Shown in pieces: positions 8,007-17,547 of a stretch of 64,000 nucleotides of DNA. Made by a program: the position numbers and the translations under genes. The notes beneath the pieces are model-generated. The model did no database searches. It saw nothing but the letters and a program-made list of their open reading frames with translations, and was not told where the DNA came from. This DNA comes from DATARH01 sp963789255 (GTDB taxonomy: Bacteria; Pseudomonadota; Alphaproteobacteria; ATCC43930; CGMCC-115725), in contig CAWBJW010000002.1 in assembly GCA_963789255.1 (NCBI GenBank), positions 124,001 to 188,000 of the forward strand, written 5' to 3'. Within the stretch, counting starts at the first letter, position 1. Every line of letters begins with the position of its first letter.

Positions 8007-8282
8007 TCGTCCGGGTCGCCGCGCAAGAAGCGCATGAACTCATCGGTCGTCATGCCCAAATCGAGGGTACCGCGCAGGTCGGCGAGAGCTTTCTCCATGC
8101 GCTGCCTCTCGCGCTCTGCGCGGCCATTCGCGTCGATCCCTTGCTCGGCCTTCAGCACGATCCTGCCGTCGTTGCCGAGGACAAACTCGACCTCCGCCCC
8201 CGGCTTGAGCCCGAGATGATCGCGGATGCGCTTGGGGATCGTCACCTGCCGTCACCTGCCCCTTGCTCGTTACCCGCGGCAT
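8003..8282 (-). pseudogene. VapB/AbrB-type antitoxin, disrupted by a 10-bp tandem duplication
   Basis: From the ATG at 8282 the protein starts as a swapped-hairpin AbrB/MazE domain (MPRVTSKGQVT), then goes out of frame at a duplicated 10-bp block. The downstream frame resumes the expected family sequence (IPKRIRDHLGLKPGAEVEFV) and a C-terminal toxin-binding region (MTTDEFMRFLRGD). A GTG created at the duplication could start a product lacking the first beta strand, which would probably not bind DNA. With the adjacent toxin also broken, the pair looks inactive. Confidence 0.8.
8241..8260. repeat. Perfect 10-bp tandem duplication (GTCACCTGCC x2)
   Basis: Two exact adjacent copies lie inside the antitoxin gene. 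Removing one restores a full-length AbrB reading frame, so this is the lesion that breaks the gene. Unlike the +1 changes elsewhere in the window, it looks like a genuine slippage event. Confidence 0.9.
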
Positions 8283-8397
8283 GGTAATACCTCTATCCGG
8301 TGAGATATTGCCATGTCGCAAGGGGGTGCGCCGGCCGCAAGCTTTTGCCAGAATGCGGCGGATTTGGGCTGCGCATGACATGAAAGCCGACTGACCG

Positions 8398-9403
8398 ATG
8401 TCGCTTCCCTCGGGCCTGTGCCTCGTCACCGGCGCCACCGGGTTTGTCGGCTCGGCGGTGGCGCGCGCGCTGTTGAAGGCCGGGCATCCGGTGCGGGTGC
8501 TGGCGCGCCGCAGCAGCGACCGCCGCAATCTCGCGGGGCTCGCGATCGAGGTCGCGGAAGGCTCGCTCGAAAACCCCGAATTCGCTCGCCGCGGCAGTCG
8601 CGGGCTGCCGCTATTTGTTTCACGTCGCGGCCGATTACCGGCTGTGGGTGCCGGACCCCGAGCCGATGTTCCGCGTCAACGTCGAGGGCACAAGGGCGCT
8701 GATGCTGGCCGCGTTGACGGCCGGGGTCGAGCGCATCGTCTACACCAGCAGCGTCGCGACGCTGGGGATTGTGCCGGGCGGCGGGGTTGCCGACGAGGAG
8801 GTCGCGAGCTGCGCCGCAGACATGATCGGCCCCTACAAGCGCTCGAAATTCGAGGCCGAGGCGGTGGTCGCCGGGCTGATCGCCGAGCGCGCCCTGCCCG
8901 CGGTGATCGTCAACCCGTCGACGCCGATCGGCCCGGGCGACATCAAGCCGACCCCGACCGGGCGGGTGATCGTCGAGGCGGCCCGCGGCAGGGTGCCGGT
9001 CTTTGTCGATACCGGCCTCAATATCGCCCATGTCGAAGACGTCGCGCTCGGCCATCTGCTCGCGGCCAAATCCGGACAGATCGGCCGCCGCTACATTCTT
9101 GGCGGCGAGAATCTGGGCCTCCAGGAGATCCTCGCCGCGGTCGCCCGGATCACCGGCCGGCGCCCGCCGGCGTTCCGGATCCCCTATGCTGCGGTCCTGC
9201 CGATCGCGGCCGGCGCCGAGGCCCTGGCGCGGCTGACCGGGCGCGAGCCGTTCACCACGATGGACGGGGTCCGGATGTCGAAAAAGAAGATGTTCTTCAA
9301 CTCGGCGCGCGCGGTCCGGGAGCTGGGTTATGCGCCGCAGCCGGCGCGGCAGGCGATCGCCGACGCCGTCGCCTGGTTCATCGCCAACGGTTATGTCAAA
9401 TGA
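8398..9403 (+). CDS. hpnA: Hopanoid-associated sugar epimerase HpnA (one frameshift in this sequence)
   Basis: This is an extended short-chain dehydrogenase/NDP-sugar epimerase-like protein of hopanoid loci, probably acting on the hopanoid side-chain sugar. The Rossmann start LVTGATGFVGSAVARAL is in the first frame. From about 8582 the correct protein continues in another frame with FHVAADYRLW, the YTSS and YKRSK active-site region, and an end at 9403. One extra T in GAATTCG at 8580-8585 explains the break: removing it gives NPESLAAAVAGCRYLFHVAADY, the family sequence. The open frame otherwise runs on into hpnC as a false 628-residue fusion. The stop overlaps the hpnC ATG. This is the first gene of the hpn operon and follows 115 bp with no obvious promoter. 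Confidence 0.85.
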
Positions 9404-10284
9404 GCGCGCTCTGCGAGAGCAATGTGGCTCCCGGGGGCGCCAGCGTCGAGATGCCCTCGGGGAAGGGGTGCGGCGACGAGAATTTCCCGGTCGGCTCGTG
9501 GCTGATCCGCCGCGACCTGCGGGTCCATGTCCACGCCTTCTACCGGTTTGCCCGCAACGCCGACGACATCGCCGACAGTGCGGCGCTGGCCGCCGATGAC
9601 AAGCTGCGCCGTCTCGACCGCATGGCGGCAATCCTGGACGGTGCGCCGGGCGGCGATTCGCCGGCCGCCGCCGCAATGCGCGAGAGCCTCGCCGCCACCG
9701 GCGTCACGGCGCAGCATTGCCATGACGTGCTCCATGCGTTTTGCCAGGACGCGGTCAAGCTGCGCTACCGCGACTGGGACGATCTGATGGAGTATTGCCG
9801 CTATTCGGCGGCGCCGGTCGGGCGTCAACTGCTCGATCTGCACGGCGAAAGCCGCGCCGCCTGGCCGGCATCGGATGCGCTGTGCGCCGCCTTGCAGGTG
9901 CTGAACCATTTGCAGGATTGCGCCGCCGACTACGCTGCCCTGGATCGGGTTTACCTGCCGCTCGCCGATCTCGCCGCGGCGGGCTGCCCGGTCGAGGTTT
10001 TGGCGGCGCCGGCGGCGGGCCCGGGATTGCGGCAGGTGTTGGATAGGATGCTCGATCGTACCGAGACCCTGATCGCGACCGCGCGGGGCCTCCCGCCCGA
10101 GGTCGCCGCCCGCGGGTTGCGGTGGGAGTCGGGGTCGATTGTCGCGCTCGCCGCGCGCCTCGCGCGCCGCCTGCGCCGCGGCGATCCGCTGGCGGGCCGC
10201 GTCGGGCTCGGCAAAAGCGATTTCGCGGCAGCCTTCCTCGCCGGCATTCTCGCCCGCCCGAAGCAATTCCGACATCGGCAATGA
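9400..10284 (+). CDS. hpnC: Hydroxysqualene synthase HpnC
   Basis: In the bacterial squalene route, HpnC converts presqualene diphosphate (made by HpnD) to hydroxysqualene. The 294-residue protein has both aspartate-rich Mg2+-binding motifs of the squalene/phytoene synthase fold: NADDIAD near residue 50 and LNHLQDCAADY near residue 170. Its start ATGA overlaps the hpnA stop and its own stop overlaps the hpnD start, giving a tightly coupled hpnA-C-D-E-shc operon. An N-terminal extension of about 20 residues before the fold is usual for HpnC. Confidence 0.9.
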   Translation: MSALCESNVAPGGASVEMPSGKGCGDENFPVGSWLIRRDLRVHVHAFYRFARNADDIADSAALAADDKLRRLDRMAAILDGAPGGDSPAAAAMRESLAATGVTAQHCHDVLHAFCQDAVKLRYRDWDDLMEYCRYSAAPVGRQLLDLHGESRAAWPASDALCAALQVLNHLQDCAADYAALDRVYLPLADLAAAGCPVEVLAAPAAGPGLRQVLDRMLDRTETLIATARGLPPEVAARGLRWESGSIVALAARLARRLRRGDPLAGRVGLGKSDFAAAFLAGILARPKQFRHRQ

Positions 10285-11160
10285 CCGGGACGGTCTGGGA
10301 TGATGTCGGGACCGTTCCCGACGACGAGGGGTTGCGCGAGACCATTCGCCAAAGGGTCGAGTCGGCGGGGACCTCGTTCTATTGGGCGATGCGGCTCCTG
10401 CCGACCGACCGCCGCAACGGAATGTATGCGGTCTACGCCTTCTGCCGCGAGGTCGACGACATCGCCGACGACACCAGCCCGCCCGACGAGAAGAAGGCGC
10501 GGCTCGCCCTCTGGCACGCGGAAATCGACGCGCTTTATGCCGGACATCCGCGCCATCTCGTCACGCGCGCGCTGCGCGACCCTGTCACGCGTTTTCGCCT
10601 GCAACGCGAGAACTTCCACGCTGTTATCGACGGTATGGAGATGGACGCGGCGCAAGACATTCGGGCCCCCGACCTGGCGACCCTCGATCTGTATTGCGCC
10701 CGCGTCGCGAGCGCGGTCGGCCATTTGTCGGTCCATGTCTTTGGCGATGCGAGCCCCGATGCCCACGCCGTCGCCGACGCCCTCGGCCGCGCCTTGCAGC
10801 TCGACCAACATCCTGCGCGATCTCGACGAGGATGCAACGCGGGGCCGGCTCTATCTGCCGCGCGAGATCCTCGACCGGCACGGCATCCGCAGCGCCGAGC
10901 CGCTTGAGGTGTTGCGCCATCCCGCACTGCCGGCGGCGTGCCGCGACCTCGCCGCCATCGCCTGTGGGCATTTCGCCGACGCCAATCGGGCGATGGCGCG
11001 GTGCTCGCGCCGGGCGATGCGGCCGGCGGCGGTAATGGCTGCGTTCTACCGCGCGCTGCTCGACGCGCTGTTGCGCTCGGGATGGCGCGATCCGGGAAAG
11101 CGGGTCAGCCTGTCGAAGGCGCAAAAGCTGTGGCTGGTGCTGCGCCATGGGCTGCTGTGA
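10281..11160 (+). CDS. hpnD: Presqualene diphosphate synthase HpnD (one frameshift in this sequence)
   Basis: It condenses two farnesyl diphosphates to presqualene diphosphate. The first frame encodes the N-terminal two thirds with FCREVDDIADD near residue 57. The second metal motif continues one frame over as LTNILRDLDEDA, with YLPREIL and the C-terminus to 11160. A single extra G at 10803 within CAGCTCGACC accounts for the shift. Flanking genes are intact and the sequence after the break is fully conserved, so this is more likely a sequence error than a dead gene. It overlaps hpnC by 4 bp and hpnE by 1 bp. Confidence 0.87.
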
Positions 11161-12503
11161 TGGCGGCATCCGCGCCGCCGGGCCGCGTGCATGTCGTCGG
11201 GGCCGGGCTTGCCGGTCTGGCCGCATCGGTCGCGCTCGCCGACGCGGGCACTCCGCTCGTGCTCCACGAATTCGGGCCGCAGGCCGGCGGGCGCTGCCGC
11301 TCGTTTTACGATCCCGAACTTGGCTGCAGCATCGACAACGGCAACCACCTGCTCCTCGCCGGCAATGCCGCGGCGTCAGCCTATGTCGAGCGCATCGGCG
11401 CGCTCGATACGTTTGAGCGCCCGCTCGACCCGGCGATCCCGTTCATCGACATCGCGACCGGTGAGCACTGGGCATTGCGGCCGAGCCGCGGCGCCGTGCC
11501 CTGGTGGGTGTTGCGCGCCGCGCGCCGGGTCCCGGGGACGCGGGCATGCGATTATCTCGACGCGCTGCGTCTGTGGCGCGCCGCGCCCGAGGACACCGTA
11601 GCGGCGGTGCTCGCTGCCGATAGCGTGCTGTTCCGGCGCCTGTGGCAGCCGCTCGCGGTGGCGGCGCTGAATACCGCAGCGGGCGAGGCGTCGGCCCGCC
11701 TGTTCTGGCACGTCCTGGCCGAGACGATCGGCCGCGGCGCGGCAGCCTGCCGGCCGATGCTGGCGCGCGACGGGCTGTCGCAGAGCCTGGTCGATCCGGC
11801 GCTGGCGTTTTTGTCCGGCCGCGGCAGCGAGGTCCGTTTCGGCGCGCGGCTCAAGGCGCTCGGTTTCGCCGAGGGCCGCCTCACCCAACTCTCGTTCGAT
11901 GGCGGGGCGCTCGCGCTGCGGCCGGAGGACAGCGTGATCCTCGCCGTTCCCGCCGCGATCGCGGCGCGCATCGTTCCCGGCCTCGTCGTGCCGGATGACT
12001 ACGCGCCGATCGTCAATGCGCATTTCCGCCATGCCCTGCCGCCTACCGGGCCGCTGTTGGCCGGCATCATCGGCGGCACCGCCGAGTGGGTCTTCCGCAA
12101 ACGCGAGGTCGTATCGGTGACGGTCAGCGCCGCCGACCGAATTGTCGGCCGTCCCGCGGAGGAGCTGTGCGAGGTGCTGTGGCGCGATGTGAGGCTCGCC
12201 TTCGGCCTCGCGCCCGGCCCGATGCCGCCCGCCCGCATCGTCAAGGAGCGCCGCGCCACGTTTCGCGCGACGCCGGCCCAGCTGCGGCGGCGCCCCTCCG
12301 CCGCGACGGCGTGGGCCAATCTTCACCTTGCAGGCGATTATGTCGATACTGGCTTGCCCGCCACGATCGAAGGGGCTATTCGCTCCGGCTTTGCGGCGGC
12401 GGCGCGGGTGCGCCAGCGCCACCGCCTGGCGCCGGCGGCGAACCCCGGCCCGGCGCCGGCGACACCAGCCCCGATCGAGGATTGCCAGCGCGCGCTGCCA
12501 TGA
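11160..12503 (+). CDS. hpnE: Hydroxysqualene dehydroxylase HpnE (FAD amine oxidoreductase family)
   Basis: HpnE reduces hydroxysqualene to squalene, completing the HpnCDE route. A dinucleotide-binding motif VVGAGLAGLAASVALA near the N-terminus and the GGRCRSFYD segment identify the FAD-dependent oxidoreductase fold. The C-terminal FAD-binding part (LAGDYVDTGLPATIEGAIRSG) is also typical. The start at ATG 11160 shares its A with the hpnD stop; the frame is open further upstream but without family similarity. The Ala/Pro-rich tail of about 25 residues is variable in this family. The stop overlaps the shc ATG. Confidence 0.9.
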   Translation: MAASAPPGRVHVVGAGLAGLAASVALADAGTPLVLHEFGPQAGGRCRSFYDPELGCSIDNGNHLLLAGNAAASAYVERIGALDTFERPLDPAIPFIDIATGEHWALRPSRGAVPWWVLRAARRVPGTRACDYLDALRLWRAAPEDTVAAVLAADSVLFRRLWQPLAVAALNTAAGEASARLFWHVLAETIGRGAAACRPMLARDGLSQSLVDPALAFLSGRGSEVRFGARLKALGFAEGRLTQLSFDGGALALRPEDSVILAVPAAIAARIVPGLVVPDDYAPIVNAHFRHALPPTGPLLAGIIGGTAEWVFRKREVVSVTVSAADRIVGRPAEELCEVLWRDVRLAFGLAPGPMPPARIVKERRATFRATPAQLRRRPSAATAWANLHLAGDYVDTGLPATIEGAIRSGFAAAARVRQRHRLAPAANPGPAPATPAPIEDCQRALP

Positions 12504-14467
12504 AGAGCGGAATGACGGCACAGAAGACGAAGGCGCCGATCCAAGGCGCGGCGGTGCACCCGCCCGGCCTCGACGCCGCCGTCGCGCGTGCGGTCGAATC
12601 GCTGCTGTCGCTGCAGCACGATGACGGTCATTGGGCGTTCGAACTCGAAGCCGACGCGACAATCCCCGCCGAATATATCCTGCTGCATCATTATCTCGGT
12701 TCGATCGAGCCCGAGAGCGAAGAGCGCGTCGCGCGATATCTGCGGACTACCCAGGGCGCCGATGGGGGCTGGCCGCTGTTTTTTGGCGGCGCGATGGATC
12801 TCAGCGGCTCGGTCAAGGCCTATTTCGCGCTGAAGGCGGCCGGCGACCCGGTCGATATGCCGCACATGGCGCGCGCCCGCGCGGCGATCCTGGCACGCGG
12901 CGGCGCGCGGCATTGCAATGTGTTCACCCGGATCACCCTCGCCCTGTGGGGCGAGGTGCCGTGGCGGGCGGTGCCGGTGATGCCGGTCGAGATCATGCTG
13001 CTGCCCGGCTGGTTTCCGTTTCACATCGACAAGATCTCGTATTGGTCGCGCACCGTCCTGGTGCCGCTCCTGGTGCTGATGGCGTTGCGGCCGACCGCCC
13101 GCAACCCGCGCGGGGTGACGATCGCCGAATTGTTTGTCGAGCCGCCCGAGACGGTGCGCGACTGGATCTCGCCGCCGACCGCTTCGCCGGTCGGTCATGC
13201 CTTTGCCTTGCTCGACCGGCTGTTGCGCCTGGCCGAGCCAATGTTCCCGGCGGACCCGCGGCGGCGCGCGATCGAACGGGCCGTCACCTTCGTCACCGAG
13301 CGGCTCAACGGCGAGGATGGGCTCGGCGGGATCTTTCCGGCGATAGCGAACTCGCTGATGATGTTCGATTGCCTGGGTTATCCGCCGGACCATCCGAACT
13401 GCGCCGCTGCGGCCGCAGCGATCCGCAAGCTGCTCGTCTTTGACGACGAACGCAGCTACCCGCAACCCTGCCTCTCGCCGGTTTGGGACAGCGCGCTCGC
13501 CTGCCATGCGCTGATGGAGGTTGGCGACGCGCGGCTCACGCCGGCCATCCGCGGTGCGCTCGACTGGCTCGAAAAGAAGCAGGTGCTCGACACGGTCGGC
13601 GACTGGGCCGCGAGCCGCCCCGGGCTGCGGCCGGGCGGCTGGGCGTTCCAGTACGCCAACCCGCACTACCCCGATCTCGACGACACCGCCGCCGTCGCCT
13701 TGGCGCTCGACCGTTTCGACCCGGCACGCTACCGCCCGGCGACCGACCGGGCCGCCGAATGGGTGGTCGGCATGCAGAGCCGCAATGGCGGGTGGGGCTC
13801 GTTCGACGCGGACAACACGCGGTTTTATCTGAACCACATTCCGTTCGCCGATCACGGCGCGCTGCTCGATCCGCCGAGCGCCGACGTCAGCGCGCGCTGC
13901 CTCGGCTTTCTGGCCCAGCGCGGCAGCCCCTCCGAACAGCCCGCCATCGCCACGGCGCTCGCCTATCTGCGGCGCGAGCAGGAAGCGGACGGCAGCTGGT
14001 TCGGCCGCTGGGGAACCAACTACATCTACGGCACGTGGTCGGTGCTCGCCGGTTTGAATGCCGCCGGGGTCGATCCGGGAGCGCCGGAGATGCGCCGCGC
14101 CGTCGCCTGGCTGATCGCGCGGCAGCGCGCCGATGGCGGCTGGGGCGAGTTGGGCGAGAGCTATTCGGCGGACGCACCGCATGGCGAGCCGCCCTACGGC
14201 ACCGCATCGCAGACCGCCTGGGCATTGCTCGGCCTGATGGCCGCCGGCGAGGTCGACAACCCGGCGGTGAGCCGCGGCATCGCCTATCTGATCGCGAGCC
14301 AGGATCGCGACGGCAATTGGGATGAGCCGTGGTATACCGCGGTCGGGTTTCCCCGCGTGTTCTACCTGCGCTACCACGGGTATCGCGCGTTTTTCCCGCT
14401 GTGGGCGCTGGCCCGCTACCGGCGGCTGTCGCTGGCCAATTCGCGGCAGGTTCCATTCGGCCTGTAG
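12500..14467 (+). CDS. shc: Squalene-hopene cyclase (HpnF)
   Basis: This monotopic membrane enzyme cyclises squalene to hopene and hopanol. The 655-residue length is normal. The catalytic acid motif is DLDD (in YPDLDDTAA, about residue 396), and several QW repeats (for example QSRNGGWGSFDADN and QRADGGWGELGES) are visible, as is the C-terminal ASQTAWALLGL segment. The ATG overlaps the hpnE stop by 4 bp. The frame is intact. It is the core gene of the hopanoid pathway and is followed by about 100 bp before hpnG. Confidence 0.96.
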   Translation: MKSGMTAQKTKAPIQGAAVHPPGLDAAVARAVESLLSLQHDDGHWAFELEADATIPAEYILLHHYLGSIEPESEERVARYLRTTQGADGGWPLFFGGAMDLSGSVKAYFALKAAGDPVDMPHMARARAAILARGGARHCNVFTRITLALWGEVPWRAVPVMPVEIMLLPGWFPFHIDKISYWSRTVLVPLLVLMALRPTARNPRGVTIAELFVEPPETVRDWISPPTASPVGHAFALLDRLLRLAEPMFPADPRRRAIERAVTFVTERLNGEDGLGGIFPAIANSLMMFDCLGYPPDHPNCAAAAAAIRKLLVFDDERSYPQPCLSPVWDSALACHALMEVGDARLTPAIRGALDWLEKKQVLDTVGDWAASRPGLRPGGWAFQYANPHYPDLDDTAAVALALDRFDPARYRPATDRAAEWVVGMQSRNGGWGSFDADNTRFYLNHIPFADHGALLDPPSADVSARCLGFLAQRGSPSEQPAIATALAYLRREQEADGSWFGRWGTNYIYGTWSVLAGLNAAGVDPGAPEMRRAVAWLIARQRADGGWGELGESYSADAPHGEPPYGTASQTAWALLGLMAAGEVDNPAVSRGIAYLIASQDRDGNWDEPWYTAVGFPRVFYLRYHGYRAFFPLWALARYRRLSLANSRQVPFGL

Positions 14468-14567
14468 CGCCCCTTTTCTCAGCCTTCCTTCCTGCTGCGT
14501 GCGTCCTTTTTTGCTGGCGATTCGACGTCGGCTCGCGTAGGGATGCGCCCGACGCGGGGGGCTGCGC

Positions 14568-15243
14568 ATGCGCACATTGGATACCGGTGCTCTGTACGTC
14601 CGGGCTTGCCGCGGAGGCACGGATCGCGCGTGCCGCCGGGTTCCCGGTCATCGTCGGGGCCGGCGACCCGCAGCGCACGACGGCGCTCGTCGAAACCGCC
14701 GCCCGGCGGGCGAAATGCCTGATCAGCTTCGGCATTGCCGGCGGCCTGGCGCCATATCTGCAGCCGGGCGACGTGATCCTCTCGGCCGAGGTCATCGGCG
14801 ACGATCGCCGCTGGCGTCCAAGCGAGGAGTTCCATTGCCAGGTCGGCGATCTGGCCCGCCGGATCGGGGCGGCCGAGGGACCGGTGCTCGGCGCCCGCGC
14901 CATTCTCGCCACCGAAGAGGACAAGGCCGAGGCGTGGCGCACCACCGGCGCGCTCGCCGTCGATCTGGAAAGCGCCATCGTTGCCCGTACCGCGCAAGCC
15001 GCCGGCATACCGTTCCTGGTATTGCGCGCGATCGCCGATCCGGCAGCCCGGGGATTGCCCTCGGCGGCGTTGATACCGCTGTTGCAGGACGGCACGCCCG
15101 CCTTCGCCCGGGTGCTCGGCGAGGTATTGCGCCGGCCGCGGCAGATCGCCGCGCTGGTCGGCCTCGCCCGCGAAACCCGCCAGGCTCTGGCCGCGCTAGC
15201 CGGCCCGGCGCGCGCCCTGCGCGGGGCGTTTGCCGCCGCCTAG
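14568..15243 (+). CDS. hpnG: Hopanoid nucleosidase HpnG (probable frameshift near the start)
   Basis: HpnG releases adenine from adenosylhopane to give ribosylhopane. The phosphorylase/MTAN-like fold is visible from LCTSGLAAEARIARAAGFPV onward, with the ISFGIAGGLAPYL segment and the DLESAIVA active-site region. No ATG is in the correct frame: the ATG at 14568 joins the frame only if one G in ATTGGATA (14577-14583) is removed, which yields MRTLIPVLCTSGLAAEAR, a good family N-terminus. A GTG at 14587 is the alternative start. The 3' end overlaps the convergent hpnH by 48 bp. Confidence 0.82.
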
Positions 15244-16365
15244 CCCGGATTGTTCCAGGTCGGCCATCGCCTCTTCGACATGGCGGGAAAAGACGTAGTC
15301 GGCCGGGCGCTGCCCGTCGAGCGCGATTTCCGGCGCCATTTCCCCCTGGGTGCGCACCCCGCGTAAGCTGGCCGCCGCCGCCTTCAGCGGGTGACGGACC
15401 GAATCGACGACGGCCGTCGCCTCATACCCGCTGTGCACCATGCAATCGGCGCATTTCTCGTAATTGCCGGTGCCGTACAGATCCCAATCGGTTTCCTCCA
15501 TCAGCTCCTTGAAGCTTTCGGCATAGCCTTCGCCGAGCAGATAGCAGGGCCGCTGCCAGCCGAAATAGTTGCGCGTCGGGTTGCCCCAGGGCGTGCAGCG
15601 GTAGGCTTGGTTGCCCGCGAGAAAATCGAGGAACAGGCCGGACTGGTTGAACGACCAGCGCCGCCCGCCGCCTTTGGGGGCGCGCTTGAAGATCTCGCGG
15701 AACAGCTCCTTGGTGCGCCGGCGGTTGAGGAAATGCGCCTGGTCGGGCGCCCGCTCGTAGGCGTAGCCGGGCGACACCGTGATCCCATCGATGCCGATTT
15801 CGGTCACCGCGTCGAAGAACCGCGCGATCCGCTCGGGGTCGGCATTATCGAACAGGGTCGCGTTGATGTTGACCCGGAACCCGCGCGACTTGGCGAGCCG
15901 GATCGCCTCGACCGCGCGGTCGTAGACGCCGGCCTGACACACCGAGCGGTCGTGGTCTTCCTGGTCGCCGTCGAGGTGGACGGTCCAGGCGAAGAACGGA
16001 TTCGGCGCGAACAGGTCGATCTTTTTCTCGAGGAGCAGCGCGTTGGTGCACAGATAGACGAATTTCTTGCGGGCGATGATCCCCTTTACGATCTTGTCGA
16101 TGTCGTGGTGCAAGAGCGGCTCGCCGCCGGCAACGACGACGATCGGCGTGCCGCATTCATCGACAGCATCGAGGCATTCCTCGAGGCTGAGCCGCTGGTT
16201 CAGGATCGCGTCCGGATAGTCGATCTTGCCGCAGCCGGCGCAGGCGAGGTTGCAGCGGAACAGCGGCTCCAGCATCAGGACGAGCGGATAGCGCGCGACG
16301 CCGCGCAGGTGGCGCCCGAGAACATAAGCGCCGACGCGGATCTTCTGGTGCAGCGGGATGGCCAC
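15196..16365 (-). CDS. hpnH: Hopanoid radical SAM adenosyltransferase HpnH
   Basis: HpnH attaches the 5'-deoxyadenosyl group to diploptene, forming adenosylhopane, the first committed step to extended C35 hopanoids. The radical SAM cluster ligands are C38, C42 and C45 in FRCNLACAGCGK, followed by VVVAGGEPLLH (the GGE SAM motif). The C-terminal region has CADCMVHSGYEATAV, typical of HpnH. At 389 residues it is of normal length with a variable Gly/Arg-rich tail that overlaps the end of hpnG. It is read with ispH on the minus strand, opposite to the surrounding hpn genes. Confidence 0.93.
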   Translation of the reverse strand: MAIPLHQKIRVGAYVLGRHLRGVARYPLVLMLEPLFRCNLACAGCGKIDYPDAILNQRLSLEECLDAVDECGTPIVVVAGGEPLLHHDIDKIVKGIIARKKFVYLCTNALLLEKKIDLFAPNPFFAWTVHLDGDQEDHDRSVCQAGVYDRAVEAIRLAKSRGFRVNINATLFDNADPERIARFFDAVTEIGIDGITVSPGYAYERAPDQAHFLNRRRTKELFREIFKRAPKGGGRRWSFNQSGLFLDFLAGNQAYRCTPWGNPTRNYFGWQRPCYLLGEGYAESFKELMEETDWDLYGTGNYEKCADCMVHSGYEATAVVDSVRHPLKAAAASLRGVRTQGEMAPEIALDGQRPADYVFSRHVEEAMADLEQSGLGGGKRPAQGARRAG

Positions 16366-16388
16366 GGCAAATCCTTGTCAGGGGCGCG

Positions 16389-17330
16389 TCAAGCGCAGGA
16401 GGGGCTGTCGACGAGTTGCGCCGGCATGCGAAACCGGACGTTCTCGGTGACGCCGGGGAGCACCTCGACCTCGGTCTCGGTCATCTCGCGCAGGCGCGCG
16501 ATCAACTCCTCGACCAGCGCGTCCGGGGCCGATGCGCCCGCTGTGATCCCGACCGACGAGGCGCCATTCAGCCAATGCGGATCGAGGGCGCGCGCGTCTT
16601 CGATCAGATAGCTGGGCACCCCGCATTCGGCGGCGATTTCGCGCAGCCGGTTCGAGTTCGAGCTGTTCGGCGCACCCACGACGAGAACAACGTCAACAAT
16701 TTTCGCCAGTTCCCGCGCGGCGCGCTGGCGGTTCTGGGTGGCGTAGCAGATGTCCTTGGTGTCGGGACCGACGATCGAGGGAAACCGTGCTTTCAGCGAC
16801 TCGATGACGGCGCGGGTATCATCGACGCTCAGCGTGGTCTGGGTGATGAAGGCGAGCTTGTCGGGGTCGGCGACCTCTAGCCTCGCCACCTCCTCCGGTC
16901 GCGAGATCAGGTGGACCCGGCCGGTGATCCGCCCCATCGTGCCTTGGATCTCGGGGTGGCCGGCATGCCCGATCAGAACGATCTCGCGCCCCTGGTTGGC
17001 GTAACGCTGACCTTCGATGTGCACCTTGGAGACGAGCGGGCAGGTGGCGTCGATCACCGGCAAGCCGCGTTCTCCGGCCCGGCGCTCGATCTCGCTTGCC
17101 ACGCCATGGGCGCTGAAGATCGTCACCGAACCCGGCGGCACCTCGTCGATTTCATCGACAAACTGGGCGCCTTTGGCGCGCAGCCGTTCGACGACATGGC
17201 GGTTGTGCACGATCTCGTGACGGACATAGATCGGCGGGCCGTATTTTTCGAGCGCGCGCTCGACGATCTCGATCGCCCGTTCGACCCCGGCGCAAAACCC
17301 TCGGGGTTGGGCCAGCACCACTCGCATCAT
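16389..17330 (-). CDS. ispH: 4-hydroxy-3-methylbut-2-enyl diphosphate reductase
   Basis: IspH makes IPP and DMAPP in the last step of the methylerythritol phosphate pathway, supplying isoprenoid units. The three Fe-S cysteines are present: C13 (PRGFCAGVERA), C97 (IDATCPLV) and one in DICYATQNRQ near 198. The HGVAS, TQTTLS and SSNSNRL substrate-binding motifs are also visible. It lies 23 bp upstream of hpnH on the same strand, so precursor supply and hopanoid extension are probably cotranscribed. The 217-bp gap to hpnM should hold divergent promoters, though no clear consensus was seen. Confidence 0.96.
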   Translation of the reverse strand: MMRVVLAQPRGFCAGVERAIEIVERALEKYGPPIYVRHEIVHNRHVVERLRAKGAQFVDEIDEVPPGSVTIFSAHGVASEIERRAGERGLPVIDATCPLVSKVHIEGQRYANQGREIVLIGHAGHPEIQGTMGRITGRVHLISRPEEVARLEVADPDKLAFITQTTLSVDDTRAVIESLKARFPSIVGPDTKDICYATQNRQRAARELAKIVDVVLVVGAPNSSNSNRLREIAAECGVPSYLIEDARALDPHWLNGASSVGITAGASAPDALVEELIARLREMTETEVEVLPGVTENVRFRMPAQLVDSPSCA

Positions 17331-17547
17331 CTCGCCTCTTCGCTTCGCTCACACCGCCAACCGCGGTCGCCGCGGCGGCGGAAAGCCCTGTCGGCTATCC
17401 CTGCCACAATTCGCACATCGCACGCAATGCTGCGGCGGGACGCCGCAATCCCGGCCGACCCCGGCAGAGGCAAGCATTTTACGCCTGTGCCGACGCGGCG
17501 GGTTTGCTATCACTAACGCCTGCGCGACGGCATTCGACGGGCCGCTC

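Noticed and set aside
8398..10284. Apparent 628-residue HpnA-HpnC fusion ORF
   Set aside because: The open frame arises because a +1 in hpnA shifts into the hpnC frame. The true hpnA continues in another frame to 9403, and hpnC has its own ATG overlapping that stop.
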